From assembly GCF_040712315.1 (NCBI RefSeq), contig NC_134015.1, positions 16,307,614 to 16,371,613 on the forward strand: DNA of 64,000 bases. The letters are read 5' to 3'. Below the pieces are notes generated by a model. The model had not been told where the DNA came from and made no database searches. It worked only from the letters and a program-made list of their open reading frames with translations. Source of the DNA: Castanea sativa (taxonomy: Eukaryota > Streptophyta > Magnoliopsida > Fagales > Fagaceae). The position numbers and the translations under genes are program-made. How positions within the stretch are numbered: position 1 is the first letter of the stretch; every line of letters starts with the position of its first letter. Shown piece by piece: positions 11,871 through 22,752 of the stretch.

Positions 11871-12890
11871 AAACTACATCCTCCTTTTATTGCATATAAA
11901 TGTGAAGAACCTACATTTGAGGCTCACATTTATGTTAAAGAAGAAAATATACAGTCTACTGGGTGCATTGAATAATTTCACCAACTCTCACCATATTAAT
12001 GAGATAGCATTCAGATAGAAATGTGTGTGTGTATAATTATATTTATTTATTCATTTAACTTATATTTTATATTTAAACAGAATAATGCTACGATCACAAT
12101 ATTTTCACAAAAATTTTTTTTTTTTAGATAATTTTCACAACAATTTCACAAAAACGTGTAAGTGGCAAGTTATTAATGATAATTAAAAAATGATGTTAAT
12201 GGTAGACCATGATAAGAACTGCCACCTAAACTTTGTTGTTAAGATGTGGTTCCCTATAACTATTTATTTAAATGCTCAATTGAAATCTTGCAACATTATC
12301 TTTTATTATTTAAAATAGTAAAATATATAGTTATATAGAAGTAATATCACAATAAATTTTTATCCATAAGAGCCATAATTATATAAATATTTCCATATAA
12401 AAATACAAGCATTAAAATTGCCTATTTATATTTGTATAGGCTACTAAATGCCTATAAATAACTACCATAATTATATATTTATAATTCCATATAAAAACGC
12501 AATCATAAAGACACTAATAATAAATATTAGAATTATCAATATTAAATAATTTTTTTCTTTTTAATTGACATAAACTCAAGTAATCTATTAAAATAAGAAT
12601 GGTGCACCAATAATGGTCAAAATAGCTCAACATAATTATATATTCATAGTTCCATATAAAAACAAAATTATAAAGACATTCATTAACAAGCATCATAATT
12701 ATCAAATTTTGTATTTAATATTTAATAAATAATCACAATCAAAATAAATGTATTAATAAGTACTATAATTATCCAATTTTATACTTATATACATAATAAA
12801 AGAGAGAGAAAATCATTTTTATATATAAAATTATATAATTTTTTAATTTTTAATTGCACATGTTGACTAGTTTTATATATATATATATAT
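11871..12890. other. AT-rich non-coding DNA with dispersed repeats
   Basis: This begins the 8.4-kb foreign block of unit 2. A 120-bp motif ending GAGATAGCATTCA (11877-12020) recurs at 15600-15720 and 16570-16745. A motif containing CATAATTATATATTTAT and CATATAAAAA recurs at 12420-12560, 12630-12790, 15960-16190 and 17600-17700. A degenerate MITE of the ACGTCCACAA type lies at about 12083-12260. No gene is seen. Confidence 0.5.
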
Positions 12891-14407
12891 AGGTCGGTTC
12901 AAGTTACATCTGGTGTAACTTTTGTAAAGTTACACATTTTTTACACCGTAGATTTCTAAAAGATCTAACGATTAAAAAAAAAGTTATTAAATATTATTGC
13001 TTTCCACTTTTGTCTCTCTCCTTATTTAATGTTTTTCACTTGATTAAAGGGCACTTACCATTTTGAACAATTCACTTTTCAAATGAGTCATTAAACTCTC
13101 TCTCTCTCTCTCTCTCTCTCTGAACTCTGAACTCAACTTCTTCTCCTGCATTGACCCACACAACTTATTGAAGCTACATGTTAAATTTATTAGCTTGTTA
13201 AATTAATTCAAAATTATAATATAGTTTTAGATATCAGTCCAAAACAAACTAAGGCCAAAAGTTTTAACTTTTTTACTGGTTATAAGTCCTCTGTCACTTG
13301 GCAATGGAGTGAGGGAGATCTGGTCTGAATGTCAATTTAGAAAACTAAACAAAAGACAATATTTTTTCTTGAGTCTTTCCTTAAAATTTTCTTTTGCTAT
13401 GTTTTTATTGAAAGGAAGCCCTAAATTTTCTTAGAGGTAAGGAACAAAACTAAGCCTACAAAAGATTTGCCTAAGTGGTTGAATATAGCTGATCAACAGC
13501 ATGCAGTAAATGGCTATGTAAATAACTAATTGTGTTAAAAAATTTGAAATATGTCATCTGTTTCTCCCCTAATTCTCATCCGTTTACTACAAATGACTTC
13601 AAATTGTTATTTGTAGAAGAAAACTGAATGGCAAGGAATGTCATAAAGTAATTTTTACTTCACAACCTTCCTTTCCGCCTTTAGGCCGGAAAGATTAATC
13701 AATAGGATGAGTGCTAATTCCTGACTTAAATGCAAGTTAGGCCAACTAATTTGAAACTAAGAACATATTGAAGCTCTTTTATATGAATGATTGAAGCATG
13801 GAGAATGGAGGTAACTCACCTTACTGACCAGTAAAAGGCTTAACACAGCTGTCAATCTTCAATATACCTTCTCGATTAAGTTAAAATCATATGTTTTCTA
13901 TACATTTGTATGTATGTACAGGTGTAGGTAAGTATACATACAATAGTTTATTCTACTAGAGATTCATTGATAAAGGCGTACTCTTGTAGCTTTATTAGTT
14001 TATCTTTTCAGTAGAAAGATGGACAGTAGATTTCTAATGTATTGGAAAAATCTGGGCATTGAAACCATGTGAAAGATTTATGCAATATCTAGAGCCACCA
14101 AATCCACAAAAGAGTACACGTGAAAATTTAGAAATTTCTAGTGTAGCTTTCACTTGCTTGTCAATGACATGGGAGGTTTGGCCATGGTGGGATGCTCTTA
14201 AGTAAATTAGTATGGTTTCTAGGTTGTTGAAAATGGCGTGTGCCTTTAATTAAGTGAAAAATAATAAAACATTAAATAAGGAGAGAAAAAAAATGCTGGC
14301 ATTAATTAGGAATGAAGTGGAAAGTAATAACATTTAATGATATTTTTTTAACCGTTAAATTTTTTAGAAATCTACGGTGTAAACAAATGTGTAAGTTGAA
14401 CCCATCT
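12891..14407. mobile_element. 1.5-kb non-autonomous DNA transposon with long TIRs
   Basis: The left end AGGTCGGTTCAAGTTAC and the right end GTAAGTTGAACCCATCT are inverted repeats. Inside them TTACACCGTAGATTTCTA is mirrored by TAGAAATCTACGGTGTAA, and ATTGCTTTCCACT by AGTGGAAAGTAAT. The TIR is about 115 bp with one internal gap of about 25 bp. No transposase frame is seen in the 1.3-kb interior, so it is non-autonomous and perhaps Mutator-like. The AT-repeat flanks hide the target duplication. Related single ends lie at 17895-18073 and 18097-18190. Confidence 0.7.
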
Positions 14408-14728
14408 CATATATATTGAGCAAAACTTAGATATAATATTTATATATTGTTTTTTAGGTTCCCCTTTTAAAATTCAGCCATGTGTCTACTTAAGTAAAAA
14501 TACTCTTCTATCCTATGAGAAAAAAGTCACAGGTTGAATTTTAAATCCACCAATGAATGTCCGATATGTGACTCGTCACACACCCATATAACACATACTT
14601 AAACAATATCCAAATCAGATCTGGGGCACTAACAATATTCAGGAAATAAACTTTTACACATTCAAGATCAAGGAGTGCATATTGTGAATTTTCACTTTAT
14701 TTTAATGGAATGTTAATTATTTTTGACA

Positions 14729-15130
14729 TTACTTCCAGGGGTAACAAGTAGAACTAAACTGATTAACCTGCACACAAGGGCCATCCTCTCTTACAGTCCA
14801 TGAGCAACAAATATTTCCTCGGTCTTTGTCCCTCTTATAGACGTAAAAATCGAAATTGTGTGTTTGGCCTCCCCATTCCACACTGCAATTGACATCTTCA
14901 GAAAGCAAAGGGATGGGTTGGAAAGAAAATGGAAGTTTGCCAAGTTTAGGGATTGCAAAGGCTCCAAAATCTTTAGCCGGGGATGAACAATGGACTATAA
15001 TAGGCATAGTATTCAACAAATCATTAATGATAGTGATACGTACTTCTGGTGGAGTAATATTTAGTGCTTCACAAGTAGCTATTAGCGAGAGAAGCAGCAA
15101 TATTGATGCTAATCTATTGAATGGCCTCAT
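14729..15130 (-). CDS. S-protein homologue (plant self-incompatibility S1 family)
   Basis: A single-exon gene of 133 residues, intact from ATG to TAA. Residues 1-22 form a signal peptide with a run of leucines, so the product is predicted to be secreted. The S1-family pattern (PF05938) is visible in order: a beta-strand opening VRITIINDL, an early Cys in IIVHCSSPAKDFG, F-x-F before the Cys in NCSVEWGG, FDFYVYKRDKDRG, then CCSWTVREDGPC and a C-terminal Cys. In poppy the founding S protein is the stigma determinant of self-incompatibility; most homologues in other plants have unknown roles, often floral. No role can be assigned here. It sits in foreign DNA inserted in the GDSL array, next to transposons. 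Single-exon structure and length are normal for the family. Confidence 0.85.
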   Translation of the reverse strand: MRPFNRLASILLLLSLIATCEALNITPPEVRITIINDLLNTMPIIVHCSSPAKDFGAFAIPKLGKLPFSFQPIPLLSEDVNCSVEWGGQTHNFDFYVYKRDKDRGNICCSWTVREDGPCVQVNQFSSTCYPWK

Positions 15131-15176
15131 GTTTGATGTTGGTATTTGTTGTTGGTGGTTTTACTTCGGCATAGAT

Positions 15177-15187
15177 CTTATTTATAG
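15177..15187 (-). promoter_or_regulatory. TATA box of the S-protein homologue gene
   Basis: On the minus strand the sequence reads CCTATAAATAAG about 50 nt upstream of the ATG at 15130. That is a good plant TATA box and would give a 5' UTR of roughly 20 nt. It supports the gene being functional. Confidence 0.55.
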
Positions 15188-15224
15188 GGCTACATTTATG
15201 CGACCATTATGGTAAATATTTTAT

Positions 15225-15597
15225 GGAAAAATTTAGCTATAAAATTGGTTGTAATCTGAGATTACAACTTTACTCAATATTTTTTTTATTAGATGTTAAT
15301 TTTGACAAATCTACCATTAGATTACATTTTCTCCTTATATCTCTTAAAGATCAATAACTATGTCATTAATAAATTGTTTAAATTGTAAGTTTTTGTAATT
15401 TAAAATTAAACATAAAATATAAACTGATAGATCATATAGTTAATAACATCTGATTGATACAAAATTTGACATTTATATTAAGAGAGTAAAAAATATGTAG
15501 TAAAACGGTTAAAATTTCAATTTGTATAGTAATGTTAATATTTTTAAAAATAAGTTGTAACATTAGGTTACAACCAATTTTATGGCTAAATTTTGCC
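15225..15597. mobile_element. MITE (TIR GGACAAAATTTAGCTA family), copy 1
   Basis: About 373 bp beginning GGAAAAATTTAGCTATAAAA and ending TTTTATGGCTAAATTTTGCC. The inverted repeats extend inward through TTGGTTGTAA / TTACAACCAA. No ORF is present. It shares its interior (AACTATGTCATTAATAAATT) with the copy at 16870-17197. Confidence 0.7.
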
Positions 15598-16237
15598 TAT
15601 AAAAATACAATCATAAACCTAGCTTCATGTTATAGAAGAGTATGGTTTATGGGTGTATTGAATATCTTCCCCATTAAAATGGTATCCAATGAGATCAATG
15701 AGATTGCATTCATTTAGTGATGAATAGTTTATATATATATACATATTATTTAAATTGCAATCTATATTCAAACAGAATAAAGTTATGGCACACAACATTT
15801 TTCATGATAAAGCCTAGATGGTTAGGTAAAAAAGTTATATTTGTGATGGACCTAGATGAGCATTTCTACCTAGAATTTATTGTAAAAATATTGTGCTTGT
15901 GACACTACTCATTAGGACACAGTCATAATAAATATATATTAATTCTTTTGTTAGTAAATAAATACCAATTAATTACTACCATAATTATATATTTATTTTT
16001 TCATATAAAAATACAATCATAAAGACACTTATTAATTGCTATCATAATTATATATTTACAGTTCAATATAAAAAAAATTATAAAGATACTAATTAATAAG
16101 CATCATAATTATCAAATTTCATATTCAATATTTAATAAATAATCAAAATAAAAATAATTGTATTAATAAGTACTATAATTGAAAAATAAATTTTATTGAA
16201 ATGTTTTTGTATTAATTGCACATGTTGTTGAGTATTT

Positions 16238-16292
<55 letters not shown>

Positions 16293-16299
16293 ATATATA
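15598..16299. other. AT-rich repeats, no gene
   Basis: Contains a copy of the motif ending AATGAGATTGCATTCATTTA, the CATAATTATATATTTAT repeat, and a (TA)n microsatellite at 16241-16289. I see no coding evidence. Confidence 0.45.
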
Positions 16300-16300
16300 T

Positions 16301-16441
16301 ACAAGATAGAATTTCTGTTTTAGCCTAATCTTAGTGTATATGTATGTGAAGCTCCCTCCTAGAGACTTGAATCCCAGCCCTTACCCCTACACCTCACAAA
16401 TATTTATACTTGTAGAGTGACCACCGCACTAAGGGGAAGCA
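16301..16441 (-). mobile_element. tRNA-derived SINE, family B, independent copy
   Basis: On the minus strand: A-box TTAGTGCGGTGGT, then B-box GGGATTCAAGTCTC, then GGAGGGAGCTTCACATAC and the tail AATTCTATCTTGTAT. This copy keeps better pol III boxes than those in units 1-3. It is flanked by CA/TA microsatellites, so its target repeat cannot be read. Confidence 0.7.
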
Positions 16442-16446
16442 GTGAT

Positions 16447-16477
<31 letters not shown>

Positions 16478-16869
16478 CACACACATATAAATTTTATTTT
16501 ATATATGGTACATAATCTTTACTAAGAATATACCACAGTTTGATTTCTTCTCGTTTTTTTTTTTTTTTTTTTGGTTTACATCCTCCTTTCCTTTATATAA
16601 ATGTGAAGTCTCGTTTGAGGGACCTACATGCATGTGAGACCTACCTTCATGTTAAAGAAGAGTATAGTCTGTTTGGTGCATTGAATCATTTTACCATCAA
16701 AATGGTATCAAATGAGATTAATGAGATAGCATTCATTTACAGATGAATAGTTATTTAAATTCTTTATTAAAATCTTGTCACACTATCTTTTTTTTAATTA
16801 TAAATTAAATTGTTTCATATATAATGACTAACATACTAAATACTTATCAGTAATAGTTATAATTATAAA

Positions 16870-17197
16870 GGACAAAATTTAGCTACAAAAATACAAATTT
16901 ACTTAGTACTTTTTTTTATTGAAGGTGAATTTTAACAAATCTATTATTGGATTATACCTTCTTATATCCTCTATGCTTGAAAAATTTCTAGAAAATTAAA
17001 AATCAATAACTATGTCATCAATAAATTGTTTGATTTGCAAGTTTTTGTTGTTTAAAATTATGCATAATATATAAGCTTATAATTCATATAGTAAACAATA
17101 ACCAATTGACAAAGAATTTAACATGTGTATTAAGAAAGTAAAAAATATGCAATTTGACGGTTAGATTTTCAACCAATTTTGTAGCTAAATTTTGTCC
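16870..17197. mobile_element. MITE (TIR GGACAAAATTTAGCTA family), copy 2
   Basis: 328 bp starting GGACAAAATTTAGCTACAAA and ending TTTGTAGCTAAATTTTGTCC, a near-perfect 20-bp inverted repeat. The interior is related to 15225-15597. Confidence 0.75.
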
Positions 17198-17348
17198 AAA
17201 ATACAATTATAATAAATACCTATTTATATTTTTATAAGCTAATAAATACAGATTAATAATTACTTTTACTATAAATTTCTACTTCCATATAAAATCAAAA
17301 TCATAAAGACACTAATAAGTACCATAATTATCAATATAAATTTTTTGA

Positions 17349-17524
17349 GAAATGATATGTCCACAACATTTTTACAACAAATCCTAAGTGGCAAGTTGTT
17401 ACTGGTTGTTATTGTTGGGACAAAAAAGTAATCTTAGTATTAAATTCAAATTTGAACCTATAACAACTAACCACCTATGATTTGTTGTAAAATTGTTGTA
17501 AAAATGTTATGGACGTAGCACCTC
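17349..17524. mobile_element. MITE (ACGTCCACAA family), best-preserved copy
   Basis: Starts GAGAAATGATATGTCCACAA and ends TTATGGACGTAGCACCTCTC. The ends pair as an inverted repeat with internal extension (TTTTTACAACAAATC / GATTTGTTGTAAAAT). About 176 bp with no ORF. Confidence 0.7.
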
Positions 17525-18721
17525 TCAAATTTTTTTTGTCTTTTTTATTGATGTAAACTTAAGTTATCTATTAAAATAAGGATGATGCACTGATAGTAGC
17601 CAGGAAGATAGCTCACCATAATTATATATTTATTGTTCCATATAAAAATAAAATCATAAAGATACTAATTAATAAGCATCATAATTATCAAAAAAATGTT
17701 AAGTTTAGAAGATTTTATGCTAATGAAAACTTAATAAAAAATAATGACTTATCTAATAGAAACCATAATTAAAATAGAAGTAAGTGTTTTTTTTTTTTTG
17801 AGAATGAAAAAAAAAATAGAAGTTAATGAACAAATTGGGTTTTGTTTCCTTATGGACTAAGGTTTTGTTATTTTTGTTGTTGTAACTCCAAAATAGTATG
17901 TTTGGCAGGTTATTGAAAATGAAGGGTACACAATAAATAAGGAAAGAGAAAAAAATTCTAGTATTAATTAGGTAATATATATGGAAAGTATTAGGTAATA
18001 TAACTAGGTAATATATATCTTTTAGATATCTATGACTTAAAAAATATGTAACTCTTATAGAGTTACATCTCTTATATATATATATATAGTGTAACTCTTA
18101 TAGGTTCAAGTTATACCTAGTGTAACTCTAAAGAGTTACATCTTTTTAAACTATTGGATTTAAGTAGATCCAACTGTTAAAAAAATAATACTATAATTAT
18201 TACAAATATTCTAATTAGAATCTAATTAATTACTCTCATTTATTACCTTCTAAACTTATCTCTAAACTCAAACAAAGTTTGACTTATGACTTTGTCTCTC
18301 TCATTTATGTTTCTCTCTCTACGTTTTTCTCTCTCTTTCTCCTCCACTACCTCCACAGGTTGCCCACGAAAAAAAAAAAAAAAACCCAAAATGGCGTACA
18401 AAGATGCTGTTGCTGGCATACAGCCATATCCTCAGCCCATCTCAGGTTGTGAAAAATAGGAGACAAGTGGAAACCAGAACACCGGGCAGGGTGAAGGAGC
18501 TTAAAAATGCAAAAATCGTTAACTAAAATGGTTCTAATCAACATTGAACAAGATGGTAGAGATCAGGATACAGCACAGTAATGCAACAGATGGCGACTGA
18601 TTAATGAGCACTAGATAAGATAATAAAAGCTTTTACAAAATTGTAATATTTGGAAGAAGATGAGAGTCCTGAAATGATTCGGCAACTACAGACCAGTAAC
18701 ATCAACAAACAAGCTCATTCC
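17525..18721. other. Repeat-rich non-coding DNA with two element ends
   Basis: 17895-18073 matches the right end of the element at 12891-14407, and 18097-18190 matches its left end (GGTTCAAGTTATACC, AGTGTAACTC). They face each other across a (TA)n tract. From 18200 to 18720 I see no gene; an A-run at 18370-18384 interrupts otherwise unremarkable sequence. Confidence 0.5.
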
Positions 18722-20095
18722 ACTTTGAATATTTTTATTTGACAAGAATTATTGAACCAACATGTTTCAAGAACAACAATCAGAGGATTTTCTAATGTAA
18801 TCAGGTAATAAGTATGACCTCGAGTGTGGCCAGGGGTCTCCATTACAACCACCTCATGGCCTGCAAACATCCACTTGTCTCCATCATTCAAAATAATATT
18901 GATACCAGGAATCCTATCTCTGTCTATTGCTGAACCAATCACATACAGTAAAAGAGAGAAGTAGAGTTTATCAACAAAAAAAAAAAAAAAGGGAGGTAGA
19001 AAAATTTATGAAAGTTGAGACCAATATAAACACTGAACAGCTTCAAGAACAAGGCAAGAAGACTTCTATCAAGTTTGTAGTAAATCTCTTAAACTAATAC
19101 TAATTCTGAAAAATTCGTATTCTGCAATAATAGTAGTTACTACGGCTAGTTTTACCAATATTGCCACATTTTCAATAATTCTTAGAATGTGTTAGAAAAT
19201 TATAACAAGTTGACGGTATCAAGTATTACAAGAGATAAAAATACTAATACGATAAACATGGAAATTTTAAAGAAACATATAAAAAGAGGAAAGATTGGTG
19301 TGGTCCACAAATCATTTTCAAGACAAAAAAGACAACCAAACAAAATAACCACTCAGATAAGTCGGCTAATTTAATTGTAACCAGCAAAACATAGGAGGAT
19401 ATCTAAATTCTAAAATCAGATCAGAATGGTTATTTAATTAAAATTCTCCATATAAATATCTATTTCCATCATGAGTGTATTGTATAAAATATATCGTACA
19501 TAACCATTTTTGGGGAATAAGCTTTGAAACATGGAAATCAATTGGACAAGGAAGTTTATACATTTTCTTTTAAAGATAAATACTTTAGAATAAAGATAAT
19601 AAATCAGTTGACCAAAAGATAACAATATCATACCTTTGCACCGTACCTTTCTTTAAGCTCCTCATTTCCTCCTGTGTGATCATAATCATGATGGGTGTTC
19701 AAGATGGGTGTTCAATATGTATGTCAAAATTCGGTTTTTCCTTTTCAAAGCATCTATAACAGGCGTAGCTTCAGAAGGATCAACAACACCAACTGTGCCT
19801 GTATCTACATCGTGCAAAAGATATGCATGGTTGTCACTCAAACATGGTACCTGAAAATAATAAGAAATCTGGGATCAGCACCAGTGATGAAGAACATGCA
19901 TAACCCTCTTATAGAATACTTATTAAATATTTAAGTCAACTTATAAGCTTTGATGAGAGGCTCATACATATTTTGAGCACACTCACTTTAGGGAGCACAA
20001 ATATAAGAAATGAGAAACACTCACCTGCTTGTGCATTAAAGAAGTATAACGATTAGCTCTTTGCAAGCCAAGAGAAAGTGCCCTAAACAGCAAAA
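18722..20095 (-). pseudogene. Glyoxalase II (hydroxyacylglutathione hydrolase) pseudogene, partial
   Basis: Three exon-like pieces on the minus strand match a mitochondrial/plastid-type plant glyoxalase II, which hydrolyses S-D-lactoylglutathione. 20025-20095 encodes the pre-domain segment (SLGLQRANRYTSLMHKQ). 19634-19850, with clean AG and GT borders, encodes [20 protein letters not shown] and on to HTGGNEELKERYGAK. About 18740-18940 encodes [12 protein letters not shown] to ETPGHTRGH. Lesions: a 13-bp tandem duplication (TTGAACACCCATC twice) near 19695-19720 shifts the frame; the metal-binding THHHxDH motif reads THHDYDH, losing one His; no AG acceptor is evident before the third piece; the later TGD-containing exons are absent. 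It ends where GDSL unit 2 resumes. Confidence 0.8.
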
Positions 20096-20236
20096 TTGTG
20101 AAGGCCAGCATGTAATAGTAAACAGTTGCTTCAGTTGCATAACAAAATAATGCATGTTTCAATGTTATTTACTAAAAAACCAGACTTAATCATAAAAGTG
20201 TAAGACTCTTCAATTAGGGTCCCAATTTGAAACTGT

Positions 20237-20449
20237 TCAGATATAAGGAGGCCGAGCATACATCGAAGTTGGGACCGCACGAATTAAATTGCCAGTGTCA
20301 GAGAGCGAGTCCCCGAGTTGATATATTGCATCAAACTTGCAAACCTTAAGGGGCTGAGCATCAATGCAATGAGGAAGAAGAAGAAGAAGAAGAGAGAAAG
20401 TAGTACTGAGAGTGAAAATCAAAGAAAAAACTGCAACGGTGTTAGCCAT
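20237..20449 (-). pseudogene. GDSL esterase exon 1 fragment (unit 2 relic)
   Basis: Encodes the signal peptide and GDSLSDTGN nucleophile block almost identically to the intact gene (MANTVAVFSLIF start, ARPPY end). Identity ends abruptly at about 20242 in the middle of exon 1; the glyoxalase pseudogene side follows. Exons 2-5 are gone. The 5' flank (20450-21690) is the normal unit upstream region, so its promoter could still transcribe a truncated message. Confidence 0.85.
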
Positions 20450-21167
20450 TGCTCAAGAACAGAATTACTCGGTTATGAAACTATGAGGATTAGAAATGTT
20501 AGGCTATGCTACTAATGCTAGCTTCTCCCGTCAAAAAATAAAAAAATATAAAATAAAATAAAATAAATAATGGAAAGAAAAAAATGCTAGCTCCTGTTAA
20601 CTCTGATTCTCTAGTTTTGAATGACATTTTGACTTTATGGATGGTAATTTAGTTAGGGTTTGGCTTAAGTTTTTTTTTTTTTTTTTACTGAATATATCTT
20701 TTTGTTTTAAATATAGTAGTGAAGTTTAATCCCTATATTTTATTTAGTTAGTGGAAGTTGTAAAAATATTGTGAATGCAGCATCTCTCACAAAGAAAATG
20801 GGATTCCTTTTAAAAAACTGTATGACTTATTTTTAGTACTTTTTAATAGAATCTCTTTTTGTTTTAAGGAAAAACTGTCACATTACCCACTAAATAAATA
20901 AAAGGTGGAGATTAAAATCCGCTGTCACTTGTCATTGTGTATTTAAAACAAAATGAGACATTCAGTTAAAAAAATATTTGACATAAACTAAACTCTTTAA
21001 AAAAGTATTGGAGATAACTTAAACCCATTTAATTATAGTTAAATTCGAACATAATTATTTCAATTATAGTTAACATCGGTCATAGTAATTTTGGTTAAAC
21101 TCAGAGGAAATACTAATTTTGACTTTCACCAAAAGTAATTTTAGCAATTTTTACGTTTATCAAATAC

Positions 21168-21201
<34 letters not shown>

Positions 21202-21690
21202 TTAGGATAAAATACTATTTTAGACTCTAAATTTTACCTAAAGTTTTTTTTTTATTCTTAAACATCAAGAAATTCATTTTTAGTTCCTAAACTATTGAAA
21301 AGTTTGTCTTTTGTCACTAAACTAATAAAAATATTTTATTTATATCTTTAAATTTTACTAAAAATTTGTTTTTGGACCCAAAACTATTGAAAAATGACTT
21401 TTTTTACCCCTATTTTTGTCTCTAAACTATTGAAAAAACTATTTACAAAGTTTCGAGACGAAGAAAGAAATTTTTGAAGTTTAAGGATGAAAAACAAAAT
21501 TTTGTTAAAGTTTAGGAACCAAAATAGTATTTTATCCAAAATTTTATGTTACACCAAACACTTGAAAATGTTTTGACCAAAAATATTTTCACTAAAAACT
21601 TTTTACATTAAAAAAAAAACTATATATATGATTTTTAAAGCTTCAAAGAGTGTTGAATTATTATAAAAATTAGTGTTAAATTATGTAAAT
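20242..21690. repeat. Tandem duplication unit 2, right part
   Basis: Collinear with about 6373-7750 of unit 1: exon 1 remnant, upstream region, (TTA)n and the MITE at 21205-21537. Together with 7768-11870 it defines a unit whose middle was replaced. No other gene is present. Confidence 0.8.
21205..21537. mobile_element. MITE (TIR GATAAAATACTATTTT), unit 2 right part
   Basis: Starts GGATAAAATACTATTTTAG and ends AAAATAGTATTTTATCC. Same insertion as 7286-7616; the terminal repeats are slightly better preserved here. Confidence 0.65.
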
Positions 21691-21849
21691 TTAATCTAAT
21701 TAATAGATTAGACTTTAATTTTTTCTAAGCAAATTCTAATTATTTTAGATAATTTATTTTCTATATTAATTAGTGTTGAGTAGCCACTTGAGTATTTTTA
21801 GGAACATATAAAACCAATAATGCATCTTTATTTAATAATAATAATAATA

Positions 21850-21911
<62 letters not shown>

Positions 21912-22030
21912 TGAATAAAAGATTAAAATTAAATTGCCTTTCATTATTTAAAAATAAGCTAATGAGATAGCATTTTAAGACCAAATCTATGTTGTGCACG
22001 AATTAATGTAATTCAAGATGTCAGACCTCA

Positions 22031-22178
22031 CCACCACACACCCTTGGCACGATGGTCACTCCACAAGTATTAAATGCTTGTGAGGTGTGGGGGCAAGATT
22101 CAGGGTTTAAGTCTCTAGGAGGGAGTTTCACACATATATACATTTAGATTAAAGTAAAGTTGAATTTTCATCTTGTAT
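22031..22178 (+). mobile_element. tRNA-derived SINE, family B (unit 3 copy)
   Basis: Flanked by CAAGATGTCAGACCTCA (22014-22030) and CAAGATGTCAGATCTCA (22179-22195). A-box TTGGCACGATGGT and B-box-like GGGTTTAAGTCT are visible. Same insertion event as 676-824 and 9714-9862. Confidence 0.75.
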
Positions 22179-22721
22179 CAAGATGTCAGATCTCATCTCA
22201 CATAACCATGCTTTTAAAAATATTTATTCTCTTTGTGTGAGAGACTACACAAAATGGAGTGTCTCTAATTTGCCATCAATTTTTTCGTTTAACTTTATAG
22301 TTTATTTGTTTATGTGAAAATTTTTAAAACCTCTTTTTACGTCATACCATAACTAACTTCCGACAACTAAGAAAGAAACAATCTGTATAAAGTTGCATCC
22401 AAATGCACAAATGCATGTTTAACCCTAGCTATTAGCAAAAAAACATGTTTAACCCTAGCTCATATGATATTCTTTTTGTTTTTTTTTTTTTTTTTTTTTT
22501 GTGGATACAACACGTTAGTGTAGCATGTAATTTAAATCTCATGTGATCAAAAATGGAAACTCATTTTCTTACTCATTTGCACTACTTCTCGGTGAATACA
22601 AATCCTATGTACTATTTTTTGTGTTCCACTTTATATTTCACTAATTACAACTTGCCATGTATTTGTTTAAATTTCCTTATAAAATAGCCAAAGTTTAAAA
22701 TAGAAAGAAAAAAAAGAAAAA

Positions 22722-22752
<31 letters not shown>

